64,000 bases of DNA from Cymodocea nodosa (GCA_036874045.1 JAZBRI010000003.1:18887501-18951500); one strand, 5' to 3'; shown: positions 10,787-23,183, counted from the stretch's first letter. Program-made: numbers and translations. Notes: generated by a model from the letters alone, not told the origin.

Positions 10787-13104
10787 TGTTAGAGGAATCA
10801 AATGCATCAACATCTTTGAATACCAATTTTGTTTTTCCATCAAATGTTGATTGTTGGTGTGTAGATCTCAATTGTTGAGATACTTTCATCATTGCAATCT
10901 ATTTTCTTCTTTTCCTTTGATGTTGTGCTGCTTTTCTTCTTTCTTATTCGAGTGCAGTATCAATTAAAGTGTCAATTTCTTCAAACCTTGTCTGATGCCA
11001 GTTGTTGACATTCTAACTTCTGAGAAGTCAGTAATTGCTCTCCTAATTTTTGATATTTCTTCCTTTGTTTTCGTTTAATTACTGCATCATCTATAAAAAA
11101 TTGAAAAACAATAACATGCCAATAATTAATGTAGCAATCTATAAATGTGCAGTTGATATTTATAATTGCTGCCACATGCTCTCCCCCTATCTATATGGAG
11201 GTTCTCTAATTTATAATAGCAAGCTATAGACTCTCCCCCTATATGCATGCCCTCTTTATATACTTTCTTTTTGCACTTACACAGCATTTTGAATTTCCTT
11301 CATATAGTAGGTTCTCCCCTTACTTATGTGCTTTTCCTTGTAGACAAATTTACTACACCTGTTCTGCAAAATGACATATAGAATACCAATTGAACTAGGT
11401 ATCAATTGTTAATCAAAAACATCATAAATGATTCTCAATCATTTAGCTTCTGATTCCAATCCGTTGCTCTTCTCTTAGATCTCTATTTCAAGAGATTTTT
11501 TCAATTTGCAGAAGATAATTTGAAGACTGTAATCTGTTTGCTGTAGATTTTGGTTGTCCTATGATAAATCTGATTTGTATACATTCATCCTAGCTCATGC
11601 AGATCTTATTTCCTTTAAAGAACAGAATTCAATCAATGATACCACTTTAACAAATTGATATCAGATAGGATTATAGAAATCAAAAAATTGGTATATCATC
11701 AACTACAAATTTAATAACAAAAAGTAGGAGAAGAAAATTTAGCAAAAGAAAATTGTGGAACTCCTTTTATCTAATGACAAAAAGGGGGAGAACAATATAG
11801 AAAATTACATAGAAGGCAAGGGAAGCATTCCTAGCACACACACAGGGGGAGAATTTAACTTTATTGCATTATATTCATTGTAAATCTTTGCATTATACTG
11901 TATTTCTGTATGTAATTGTATCTGTAATCTCACATCTCAGCTCTTTCGAATCCTGAATGATCTAACTGTATATATGCTTGAATATCCAATGATCATATTT
12001 TCTCCTCAACAGATTTATTCTACTGTACTTGCTAAATAATCAGACCTAAATAGGGTAAGTTACCGTTCTGTCTGATATTCAGTAAGTAACCTTCTAATAA
12101 TCTTTGGCTTTTAGATGGTTATATAAATAACTTGCTGAAATGCATCCATAACTTACTGATTCTTTACTTATATCCTGTTATCTGTGTCACGTGAGGATTT
12201 TAAGTTGCTCACGTGAAATGTCAAGTGTTCGGAGACTTGTATTTTAACTCATTGAAAAGAGCTCCTGACTTTTGGATAGTTAACTACCGTAACTCTCCGA
12301 TTTTTCTTTTAAGCCTTCGACTACTGTCTCTTCAATTCTGCATGTGCATAAAAGAATAACTTAAGTTTCGGATAGTTAAGAATGTAACTCACCGAAACTT
12401 CCCATTTTTCGGATAGTTATCTTTCTAACTCTCCGAAAACCCATTTGAGCTTCTTTCTAGAATTCTACACGTGGGAAATTCAATGACTTAAGTTTCAGAT
12501 AGTTAAACTGTAACTCTCTTGAAATTTCGAATAGTTATCTAACTCTCCGATTTTTCCTTTTAAGCTTTTAACTACCGGCTTCTCCATTCTACACGTGCGT
12601 AATAGGATGACTTAAGTTCTGGAAAGTTATACCTGTAACTCACCGAAAAACTATAATAGTTATCTAATTCTCCGAAAAGAAAACTCGGATAGTTATCTAA
12701 CTCTCCGAAAAGTCCTTTAAGCTTCCGTTCTATATTTCTGCACGTGGTTAATTGAATGACTTAACTTTCGGATAGTTATACTTGTAACTCTCCGAAAAAG
12801 TCGGATAGTTATCTTTTTAACTGTCTGATCATTTAACTCTCCGAAGGCTTTGTCAATTCGGATAATTATCCTTCTAACTGTTTGATAGACTTGCTGCTGC
12901 TGCTGTAAACTTGCTTCTTCGAATACTTTGATCTATAACTGTTTGATTTTCTATAGCAGCATATTCTGAGATTAACTATAACCTGTTTGCTGCTTGGAAT
13001 TTATACCATCTGCCTTCTAATCTTATGCTGCACTGACTTATCTGTGGAATACAATATGTTCCCTTACATAGGTTTTGCATTATCAAAATACTCGGGTTTT
13101 AACA
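10787..13104 (-). repeat. 5' LTR of H, long; outer limit inferred
   Basis: The inner edge is set by the primer site. The outer edge is set by TGTTAAAACCCGAG read from 13104, which resembles the start of the D-family LTR (both include TTTTGATAATGCAAAA). The outer half (about 11950-13104) aligns in reverse with LTR K and the D LTRs. The inner half (10787-11950) has no match in the window and contains several polypurine-like tracts on both strands (11173, 11229, 11330, 11770, 11843). It may be one 2.3-kb LTR or an LTR plus an unrelated insert. Confidence 0.5.
12225..12870 (-). promoter_or_regulatory. Dense palindrome array in H LTR
   Basis: About ten units of the form TTCGGATAGTTA - 6 to 12 bases - TAACTCTCCGAAA follow one another, for example 12363-12390 and 12405-12440. 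Between them lie ACTTAAGTCAT-type blocks and ACGTG boxes (12470, 12595, 12745). Units keep one orientation. Regulatory function is inferred. Confidence 0.6.
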
Positions 13105-13794
13105 CATAAAAGTTGAATTATTATATGAGAAATTGCTCCTCCTACATAAATGTAGTCTAAAGAATCTATGGCATACTTAAACTGGGTTGCCAAGCCATAA
13201 ATTGATTTGACTTTAAAAGGTCAAAATAGCTTACTTAAGTTGGTTACTAAGCCTTAAATAGATTTGAGTCTCTCTATTTTATTTTTTTATATATTAATTA
13301 AATACAAAAATAAGTAGTAGATTTAACAATTTAGACTTTCTAGCTTTTATCTTATTCAGTTTACAAAAGATAATTCATAGAGATATACCTTCAGGAACTT
13401 AAAAGAATTTAATAATGAATACACGAACTTAAGATAATAAATATCGTACATTATGTGTAAATAGTAGATAATAACAAGGAAAAATAACAAAGATTATATG
13501 CACAGATTATAACAAGATTGTTATGATACCTTGAAAATAAATTAAGCTTGAGTACATTGCCCCCTTTTTTTATATTTTTATATTCATATATATATATATA
13601 TTATGTGTTACCTCCCATAATATCATCTTTTTACGTGATCACAGTCCCTTGCTTAGGGAAAAGATAACAAGTTACTCAATGACAAGTGAGAACAGGTAAA
13701 TTTTTTTTTTTTTTAATATAATCTGAATTACTTGCAAAATGAGTTTTCAATCAACATATCCCAAACCAGTTGGTTTAAGTGACTAGGGTTTAAG
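13105..13794 (-). mobile_element. Fragment of Sirevirus spacer (L-like), minus
   Basis: This noncoding piece matches 49380-50080 in reverse orientation: TTGCCAAGCC blocks, the ATATAT run near 13588, GTTACCTCCCATAATATCATC and the TTGCTTAGGGAAAAGATAAC block. It is therefore the region downstream of pol in an L-type Sirevirus. No gene is visible in it. Confidence 0.65.
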
Positions 13795-15053
13795 TGAAAG
13801 GATTGAATGGCACACTAGGGGGGGGAGAATAGTGTCCTAATCAAGTTTATTTTGCTTTTAAAAATTTTGGAAGTTGTTGACACTAATGAACCTTGATTAA
13901 TTGATTTTAGAATTAAAAACTAGTAGAGTAGAAATTAAAGAACACAAAAAGATTTATAGTGGTTCCCCAAACTAGGTAGTCCACTCCTCAAGGCCACAAC
14001 CTTGAGAATTCCACTAAGTGCTTTTAAGGCTAAGCACAAATCTTAAACAAGTTGCTTTTGCAAGCTAAGCAACAACCTTACACAAATTGCTTTTGTAGGC
14101 TAAGCAACAACCTTATAGATGTTTTTAAAGGCTAAACAAAAACCTCACACAAAGCACCAACTTTGTATACTCAAGACCCCAATCTTGAGTAAGTGAAGTA
14201 TCACACTTCACTCTCTTCACCAAGGCCCTGACCTTGTGAAGGTATACTTACAACACCCTTGTGAGTTAATGTTTTCAAGTAAACAAGAAGACAATTTAAA
14301 ACCAGGAGTCACTGACTCAAAACGAAAATGACACACAACACCAAATCAACTCCTGTGAAGAGTTGACATAGAAGCTCTGAGGAGATTTCTTGATTGATCT
14401 GCAACTGATGATCTTCTGAACTTTGTTGCAGATGAATCTTCAAGGTGTTTGCAAAATCATTGAACAGACAATTTCTCTTCTTGAGTGTTGAAAAAATTCT
14501 TTCTTTCAATTTTCTGCAAAAATCCTTTTTATTTTTCCTTCGACATTTGCATAAGTGAAAAGAATTTTGAAATGGTCAAATTCCTTATGTAGGAATTCAT
14601 TTTCGGCAACCTCAATCATATTAAAGTTGAGATCTGCAATCAAAAGATATCTTACTACAAAGATTAGTCAATTAATAATAGTTGCAGTTTCTATAAAAAT
14701 AAAATCTTCAGAGGCTTTTAGAAAATCTAAGACTTAAACAGATAACCTGCCGAAACTCAAATCATTTTGGATAGTTGAAACTAACTTACCGAAAGACCAC
14801 TTAAGTCATGCATTAAAAATGAAACACGTGTCCTTCAAAAACCGTGTTAAAAAAAATAAACTATCCAATAGAGTGAACATGTTTCGGATACTTAAAAAGA
14901 TAACTCTCCGATCCTTAAGTCATTTCGGATAGTTACATAGGTAACCTTCCGAAAAGTCACTTAAGTCAGAAAATAAAAGAAAATTCAACTATCCAAAGCT
15001 TAAAACAGTTTTCGGATACTTACTGAAGATAACTCTCCAATTCTTAAGAGTTT
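13795..15053 (-). repeat. LTR fragment M (Sirevirus-type)
   Basis: Read on the minus strand it ends CCATTCAATCCTTTCA after a C8 tract (13795-13835), like the other Sirevirus LTR ends here. The outer part holds half-sites such as TTCGGATAGTTA and TAACCTTCCGAAA (14755-15045) with ACACGTG. Tandem GCTAAGCAACAACC-like repeats lie near 14030-14130. The LTR start is missing where E-a begins. No partner LTR was found. Confidence 0.6.
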
Positions 15054-15896
15054 TCATCTTGCAATTTTGGACTCGCGATTCTATAGGGAGAGGAGGTAGA
15101 ATTTTAAGTGATTAAGTTTTCAGTGGTGTAATCGTGTAGCATGTAGTGATAGAAGTATTTATTGTCGATAGAGATTTTTACATTTCACCTTTCACTCATT
15201 TTCATGAATATCTCAAAACAAAAATACCAAAAACAACAACTTATCTGAGTTTATATTTAGTATTCAAGTGTTGTATTGTTTGTTTTGTATTGTGATTAAA
15301 GTTGTTATTGTTAGTATTGTGAATATTTTGTGTTTGTTTGATTCAGAAAAAAGAAAATAGTGTCACAGTTTACTGAAATCGATTGTTCCAGATACTTAAA
15401 GATTTTAATGGTGACTATTTGAAATATTTGAATGTTAGTGTTGCTTAATGATAAATCTAATATTCACTAGCATTAAAGAGCTCAATTGATGTTATTTACA
15501 ATCTGTGGAATCGTCCAATGGTTGGCCGAATTCCTCTATAAATAGCAGTATTAAATTGAAAAGATAGGCTCGTGGAGTTAACTTAAGTCCATGAGATTAG
15601 TTTGTTGTGTTAACTATAACTCAACGAAGGGATTACTGAACACATTAAGTATATTATAAAAAAATAAAACAGTGCACAATTCTCTATGGGATCAACCTGT
15701 ACTTGCACACAAATACAATATACACTGTGCACTTGCAGTTAAAATACAAATTGGAATTAATATCTAATTTGTGTGAAATGTTGTTTGTTTACTTCTAAAA
15801 AGGAATTACTGATAAGCATAAAGACAAATTAACTAAGTTAAAAACAAAAGTTAATAAATACAAGTTATTTAGTGTTGTTGCCTAGGAACCAATACA
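15054..15896 (+). repeat. LTR fragment E-a
   Basis: This matches the downstream half of LTR family E (compare 43450-44306): GACTCGCGATTCTATAGG, the ATTTCACCTTTCAC block, CAATGGTTGGCCGAATTCC, and the ending TAGGAACCAATACA. The upstream half with the palindromes is absent. Confidence 0.75.
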
Positions 15897-17191
15897 AGTT
15901 CTCTGGTGCCACCTAAGCAACCTGAACAGCTCCCAAGAAAGACAACAAAGGGAAGAAATCAAAAGGAGCAGGTGCAAATGTTGTCTCCTACGATTTAGAT
16001 GATGCCCTAGTATGCTGTGTAGACAGTTCCATTGACTCATAGGTACTAGACTCAGGAGCTTCATTCCACACTACCAACATGAAAGATTTGTTGCACAATT
16101 ATCGTGCAACTCCTGTGAAGAAAGTGTACCTAGCTAACAACAGAAGTTTGGATGTGTTGGGAATAGGAGAGGTACACATTAAAACAAAACTAGGGATATG
16201 GAAATTGCAAGAAGTCAGATATGTTCCTAATCTTGCAAAGATTTTAATTTCCATAAGTTCCTTAGATAATGATGGTTATTAGATTGCCTTTGGTGCAGGA
16301 AAATGGAAGGTAACTAAAGGTGCAAGAATTATTGCCTTAGGACAGAGGACTAACACCTTATATCTAACATTGAATCAAGATGACTCTATTGCAACAGTCT
16401 GTGATACTTAAGACACTGACTTATGGCATAAAAGATTGGGACACCTCAGTGAAAATGGACTAAAGGTTTTAGTGGCAGAAGAGAAAATCCCTAAGTTGAA
16501 GAATGTCAATTTAGGGATATGTGAGGTTTGCATTGAGGGAAAGCAAAAGAAAGTTAGCTATACCAAGACTCCTCATGATCCCAAGCCATAGAAATTGGAG
16601 CTGGTTCACACGGATGTGTGGGGGCTTGCCCCTATCAGTTCTTTAGGAGGTGCTCTCTATTATGTCACCTTCATTGATGACAGTACAAGGAAGGTATGGG
16701 TTTTTTTTCTGAAATAGAAGTCTGAAGTTTTCCAAGTCTTCAAGAAATGGAAGGCAGAAGTGGAAAATCAGAGTGGAAGAAAAATCAAATCCATCAAGTT
16801 AGATAATAGAGGAGAATATGATAGCCATGAATTTAAAGTTTACTGTGAGGAGTAAGGGATTAGAAGGCAGAAGACTGTAGCTGGAACTCCACAACAAAAT
16901 AGAGTTGTTGAAAGGATGAACAGGACCTTGAATGAATAGGCAAGATGCATGAGACTACATGTAGGCTTTCCCAAGACATTCTAGGTAGAAGCTGTCAATA
17001 CAATTGCCTATCTAATAAATAGAGGATCATCTGTCCCAATGGGGCTCAAGAACCTTGAAGAGTTGTGGACAGAGAAAGAGGTCAACTATGCTCACTTAAA
17101 AGTCTTTAGATCCAAGTCATTTGTCCACTTGAATAGTGACAAAATAGACAAGTTGGATTCAAAGTCACAGAAATGTTATTTCATTGGCTAT
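15897..17191 (+). pseudogene. Copia protease-integrase fragment G
   Basis: A badly decayed Ty1/copia piece. It shows the protease motif SGASFHTT, the following block LANNRSLDVLGIGEVHIKT, the zinc region LWHKRLGHLSENGL, and integrase blocks [47 protein letters not shown] and SQKCYFIGY. The pattern is nearer to Tork-like copia than to Sirevirus. It is cut by the LTR of S1-b at 17191/17192. It is broken, with about ten breaks, and is among the oldest pieces here. Confidence 0.8.
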
Positions 17192-18802
17192 TGTAGGATT
17201 GTATGGCTACACAAGAGGGGGGTGAATTGTGTTTTTCAATATTTTCGAATATAATTGAAACTTTAAAACTCAAAAACAAGTCGAGACATTATTTTCATAA
17301 AATCATTTTTATTCAAGGTTTCAATTACAATATACAATTCAATTCTCCTCAGAAATTGTAGATGCAATTATATATCGATACCATGTTTCATCTATACAAT
17401 TTCATAACTACAAACAAAGAAAACTAATTTACGGAATTTAAAACATTTCTCCTTATTTGAGATCTTTCTTCTTCTTCTTCTCTTTCTTCTTCAACAATTC
17501 TTCAGTGACGAATATCTTGTCTTTCTCTACTTCACCGAATTTTCTTTCTTCTGATACTTTAAATCTTCAATGACGTAAATCTGACCTTTTCTACTTCACT
17601 GAATTTTCTTCCATCTGATACTTCAAATCTTCAATGACATATATCTTCCCTTTTTATGCTTCACTGAATTTTCTTCCACTTGAGAGTTTTTCCCCAAAGA
17701 GGTGTTTTTGATCCCTAAAAAGATTTTTCTTTTGGTGTGCAAGGATAACTGATCAACGAGAATTCTATTCCTTTTATACTGTATCTTCATTTCATGCATA
17801 TCTTCCACGTTTAATCACTATCAATCTTCCACTTCTTCACATCTTTTCTTTTTCCTTCATCGAAATACACACATTCTGACCCACGTTTACATTTTGAATT
17901 TTCTTTAATCATCCATCTTGGATCTCTGAAAAATTTCCTATAAAATAAACTTTCTCTTCCAAAATTTTTCATCAATGTAATAAGAAGTCATTACTTTAAT
18001 GTTAACTAAACGAGTAACACAAGTATATATATAACTTAACATTTCTAATTTAACGAGTTCCTCATGTGCCAACTCACGTGACAAATATTATAGCTAACTC
18101 AATGAACTATCTCTGTGGTGTTACGCTAACTCAACGAACCATCTCCGTTGTGTTACAGATAACTCAACGAACCAGTAATAAACAAATCTTTTTATAATAA
18201 GAATTTTACCACATGCAAAAATAACAACTTAAGTTTATAATGCTAACCTAACGCGTTGCCTTAATGTTCAATATAGCAACTCAACACGTTTAGTTATGTT
18301 AACTTAACGAGTTAAACATGTGCACCTCACGTGATACAATATAACATTCGTAACTTATAATTTCACCACGTGTACAACACTAACTTAACAAGTTCGTCTC
18401 TTCTTTTACTCACTAACTCAACGATTTCTCACGTGACCTATTTTAACCTTTAAGGTTCTAACTTAACGAGTTCTCACGTGATCTCTATACGAACAAAACT
18501 CTAACTTAACGAGTTATCTAAACGTGCACTGTTCATGATACAGAAAATATAACTTTAAAACATATCATGCTTTTCAATAAAAACACATATTATCTTAACG
18601 TTTAGTTAAATGAGAAATTAATGCAATGAAACAACTAGTTATTAACTTAGTATAATTTCAAATCCAATACAGACAAGTTTTTATATCAGTAAGCTTTTTC
18701 TGTATTAAATTGATGATTTTAATTTCATTTCACAAGCAATAATAATTGAGCAAATATGATTATTTTCATTTAGCACACATCATCAAAACAAAATACTCAA
18801 CA
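17192..18802 (-). repeat. 3' LTR of S1-b (1.6 kb)
   Basis: The minus sense begins TGTTGAGTATTTTG directly after the polypurine tract and ends CAATCCTACA at 17192. A TATA box (TATAAAAG) is at 17771-17778. The U3 array of TAACTCAACGA / TAACGAGTT motifs spans about 17995-18520, and a TTC tract lies near 17466. It closely resembles the LTR of S1-a, with scattered differences. Confidence 0.9.
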
Positions 18803-18826
18803 ATCTCCCCCTTTTTGATGATGACA
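18803..18826 (-). other. Polypurine tract of S1-b
   Basis: Minus-strand CATCAAAAAGGGGGAGAT stands directly before the LTR start. It is the expected primer for plus-strand DNA synthesis and proves that 17192-18802 is the 3' LTR. Confidence 0.85.
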
Positions 18827-19324
18827 AAACCATATTAAACCAATTTTGAAATATATTTAACTCAACAAAGCACCTTTGTTGGGTTAACTTTTAATTCAAC
18901 AAATAAGTTTGTTGACTTAAGTTCATTTAAGCTTATTTCTATTGTTTGTGTAAATTTCACCTCTCAAAAATAAAACTTTCAAATGTCAATAATTACATAA
19001 GTATCATTTCAGATTTTAAAAACCACATAATTTTCTTTCAGATTACATTATCATCTGTCAAATTACAATAACCATAAATATCATCTCGCTTTATACTATA
19101 TGCAATTAAAATCATAATCATCTTCTTCTTTTTTATAACATTTCTCACCCTTTTTGTCATTAATCAAAAAGATAATTACACAAAATAGATAGTAAGAGAT
19201 ATATTTACAACAATGCTTTCTGTAAACAATAATAAGAATTGTATACATTTACAAAAAAAATGTATTGTTCAATGAATACAAACATTACATTTTGTATTCA
19301 GATACAAGCAAGTAAGTAGTTATC
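18827..19324 (-). other. 3' noncoding region of S1-b
   Basis: About 500 bases between the accessory ORF and the polypurine tract. It contains a few LTR-type half-sites (CAACAAAGCACC, GTTGGGTTAA near 18870-18925) and AT-rich sequence. No gene seen. Confidence 0.6.
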
Positions 19325-21614
19325 TATTCCTCCGAAGTATATCACTTATAGCATTACAGATTTTATCTCCTAGATGCCTAATATCATTTCTGATGTTGTT
19401 AAGTACATCATCTAGGTTAGGAGGTAGCTCGGGTTGCTGTTCTGCTTGAATTGAATAACTTTGTTGTTATTGTTGTATATGGTCTGTACAATCTATTAGT
19501 TGTTGTTGTTGTTGTCGTTGAGGTTTATGCATGGCTTGGAATTTTTGCAAATCTTTTATACTAAATGCTCTCATGTCTTTAGTTTCAGAGGGCCAGTCGT
19601 ATAAATTCAATTGGTTTGCAAGGATTCTACATACAACATCACCATAAAATAACTTTGAACTTATATATTGTAGTTGAGAAGTAAAAACATCAAACCAATT
19701 GATTTGAATTTTATTCAGTAGACCATAAGTGGCATATAAACAGCTTCTGCTGACTTCCATATTGTGTCCAACTCTTTGAAATAAATTGGCATGCAATATA
19801 TTTGCAATAAACCTTGCCTCTACATTCAGATTTTCCATGAGTCTCATTTTAGAATATACATCTGGAATATTTGATAAAGACTGAATGTTCCATTCTAGTT
19901 GTCTAATCATGTCAAATCTGTTTGTAACAACACCTTCATTCTTTAATCCCAAAATTTCAAAAATTAATTCAGGAGACAATATTAACTCTTGTTTATTTAT
20001 TTAAGTTTTCAGTATATTTTCATTCTTGACCAGATTGCTATAAAAAACTACAATAAGCTCTTTATACTGCTTCCATTTCGTCCTAACTGGCAAGAATTGA
20101 ATGAGGCCTTGATACTCAAATAAATCTCTCATATCAATCAAATTTTTGAATTTTATTGGTCTAGCATGCAAAATCTAACATGTAATCAGATTATTGTATT
20201 TCTACAATGCTTCCTTAGATCTAAAATGAATTGAATTTCCTTGAATTTGTAATATTGTATATAAAGAAGGTGATACCTGAAGCTGTGATTCAAAGTTTAA
20301 TTCATCTTTAGGAACCTCTTCTTCAAAATGAATGTCATATTGTTCCTCTATCAAAATATTTTCTTGAAGCTACGTATGTACACTTGATTCTTTAGCTTCA
20401 ACAGTGTAAGGAACATTTTCAATATCCGCCACATTTATTTGTTCAGTTTCTATAGAAAATATAGAGTTCACATTTTGCATAAATTCATCAGCTTGTGTAT
20501 CTGTCTGTAATTTTTCAATTTCTGCAACAGATAGTTCCATTTGTACATGCTGTGAATTCTCAAACTCTGCTTCTATAGATTCTGAAGAAGGCTGGTTGAC
20601 ATTTAGCTCTTCTGGAGTCTTAACTTTTTCAATATTTGCTACTCCAAACAATTCAGTCTTTGAACTAGTTACTGCCTCAACATTGTCAATTATATCTACA
20701 ATAACTTGTTCAATGTCAATTGCTTGATACTCTAATTTTTCAATTTCTGCATCATCAGGACTTGTACTAATAGAAAAACTTGAGCTCATATTTGACTTGC
20801 ATTTCTTCTCAAGTTTTCTAGCAAGAGAAAATAAAGTCTCATTATCATCATCAGTTTTAGTATGCTTGGAACTGATGAGTTTATCAGATGCACTATAAGG
20901 TATAATATCTAGACATACATTGTCCTTTGGAAATAAATGTTCATCTGATTGTCCTTGTCCAATAGACTTTATTTCTGTAAACATAATTTTTCTTATTTTC
21001 CTTCTTTTATAACATTTCTGTTTCTCTTCTACAAGTATTGCTATTTTCTTTTCAAATTGCTCTAGAAAAGTTTTCTACTTTAATTCTTCAAAGGCACTTT
21101 CTATTGCTATAGCCTTTTGAAGACTGTCAACTTTTCTTTTATCTATAGCAATATGTGATTCTACTTGTTTTGAATATAAAGGAGTAGGGATAGCTGATTC
21201 ATGCTCTTCCTCAAATGCATGTAGTATTGTACTGTTTATAGGTATTTGAGGAATTCTAGTTGATGTACCTACACCTTTTTCCAAATATTTTGCATATTGT
21301 TTAAGAAATGCAATCTCAACACATTTCATTCTGTATTCTCTATCAAATTTACTACGAATACCCATGTATGTAATATTTTCATTAGTATGTTGAAGCTCTT
21401 GTCTAACTTCATCCAGTATACCTTGAGGAAAGAAGTAATCTCTATAAATTTCTGCTAACCTTTTGTCCACTTGAAGTATTTTCTTGAACCAAGTGCGTGA
21501 AACTTCATCAGTATCGATTTCTTTTCCTTTTGCATCTCCTCTACTTTTGCCTTTTCCTTTGCCACGACCTTTGTAGAACTTCGAGACCATCGTCGTAGGT
21601 TGTAATAGCAACAA
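19325..21614 (-). pseudogene. Accessory ORF of S1-b (plant transposon-protein-like)
   Basis: Start Met candidates are at 21614 and 21590. The N-terminus is very basic (KGRGKGKGKSRGDAKGKE), possibly nuclear-targeting or nucleic-acid-binding. The next 100 residues (WFKKILQVDKRL, FPQGILDEVRQELQ, AFLKQYAKYLE) look helical. The middle is acidic and low in complexity. The C-terminal domain has VFYSNLVK, LIFEILGLKNEGV, RQLEWNIQ, EARFIANILHANLF, SCLYATYGLLNKIQIN and CRILANQLNLYDWP, the pattern of the 'putative plant transposon protein' domain. A Gln-rich tail follows. There is no signal peptide or membrane helix. It is broken, with a few breaks. Its position matches that of the env-like ORF of other Sireviruses. 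Confidence 0.65.
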
Positions 21615-21672
21615 GCGGGAAAGATTTTCTTGACAAAGTTTACGAATAACCTAAGTGCTTATGTAATAAGTG

Positions 21673-21930
21673 TTTAAATAGGGTTTTTAGGTGAGTAACT
21701 CAACGTGTATAAGTCGGGATTGGATTTCAAATGAGTATTGAATATAGTTTATTCAATCAAGGTACTTGAAAAATTCTAGTGTAACTCGTTGAGTTAACTA
21801 ACCTAATGAGTAAAACACTGTCTAGAGGTAGTTTTACATGTTACCTTATATAACATAACGTTCAGTTAGTATAGTTAACAAAAAAAAAGTTTCGGATGCT
21901 TTCAACTGAAACCTTCCGAAGACAACACAC
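21673..21930 (-). promoter_or_regulatory. Candidate internal promoter with U3-like motifs (S1-b)
   Basis: TATTTAAA (minus strand, 21673-21680) stands 59 bases before the first accessory ATG. Upstream are ACACGTTGAGTTACTC (21691-21706 region), TAACTCGTTGAGTTAAC (21782-21798) and the palindrome TTTCGGA...TTCCGAA (21891-21918). These are the same half-sites as in the LTR arrays. The matching block is kept in S1-a. Function is inferred. Confidence 0.45.
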
Positions 21931-23183
21931 ATGCTACACATAACATTATCTTGAGAACATTGTAAACTATTCTAACATTCTCTTCTTATGAATCTAAAAT
22001 AGTTTGTTTTTCTTTTTAAATTATTTCATCAAGATCTTAAGAGGACTTTAATTCAGATTAACCAAGATTTGTATTCTAAATTTTATTAATCTGTTTTGGA
22101 CATTGTTAATCCTCCCCCTACAAATATACTTCTTGTATATTCAACAACATACAAAATATACTTGTATAACAATAGATGTTAAGTATAACTATAGTTTTAA
22201 ATTTTCTTTTCAAAAACTTCTATTGTCCTAAATTCATCAAAAATGATTTCTAGAATCAATTCCTATTGTATATGAATCAAAACACAACTTTGAACTCAAT
22301 ATGATTAATTCAAGGAGAATAAAAGAATGTATCTCAAATAAACATTTTCAAAAGTACTAATTTTGATTCAATAAATCAGTAATCATATTGGTAGAAACTA
22401 TATTTAATTCAAAGATATCTGTAATTAATGAAACACTCTTCTTCTTCTTTTTTCAAAATAGTAAATATTGATAATTTTCTTTAAAAGTTAGTTTGAAAAG
22501 CTTGAATCATACAAGAGCTTTCTAATGTACCTATGAAATGAGCTTTCAGTCAATAATCCCAGATCTGATCAGGACCTTAGGTTGCCAGATTTAAAGAATC
22601 CTTTTTTAGGACACCAATCCTTACATACCTATCTGCTCAAGTACAAAAGGCTCATGATCAAACTGATCAATAAACTCTCAAAGATTTTCACTTTGTAAGC
22701 ACTTTTCATTTTAAGCACAATATATATGTATTCCACTAATATAGATGCAATAAAACACAAATCTCATACAATTTTCACTTCTATGATTTTACTGAAAATA
22801 TAAATCAGTTTCAATAAGCTTATACTTTTGATTAACAATTTAAGATGAGTTACATATAAATTATTCTACAAGTTTAATCAATCAAGTCAAATTCATGCAT
22901 GATCATATGCACTTTCCTTGATTCAAAGAAAACACTTAATCAAAATTTCATAATTTCAGAAGTATTTAATGTTTTTCATTTACACTTCCACTTAAAATCG
23001 TGAAAACCATTAAAATTGATAACTTACTTAAAATAAATAAGATACTACTATGAGTTTACAATAAATACATAGTATCTTAAGCAACAGTTTAGATATTACT
23101 TAGATATTTATGATAAGTATATAATATCTATGAGGTGAACAACATCACCAATAATATTTATCTTTTTGTGGAATTTAAGCATT
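21931..23183 (-). other. Sirevirus noncoding spacer, S1-b copy
   Basis: Homologous to 1626-2914 along its length. It has no ORF of note and an internal polypurine tract (minus-strand GTAGGGGGAGGATT, near 22107-22120). It separates pol from the accessory unit. Confidence 0.7.

Noticed and set aside
13570-13610. AT dinucleotide run as a separate microsatellite locus (also 49588-49608)
   Set aside because: Part of the L-type Sirevirus spacer, present at the same place in both copies. Not an independent feature.
18870-19000. Possible tRNA or small RNA gene in the S1-b 3' region
   Set aside because: No cloverleaf arms, A/B boxes or terminator run could be recognised.
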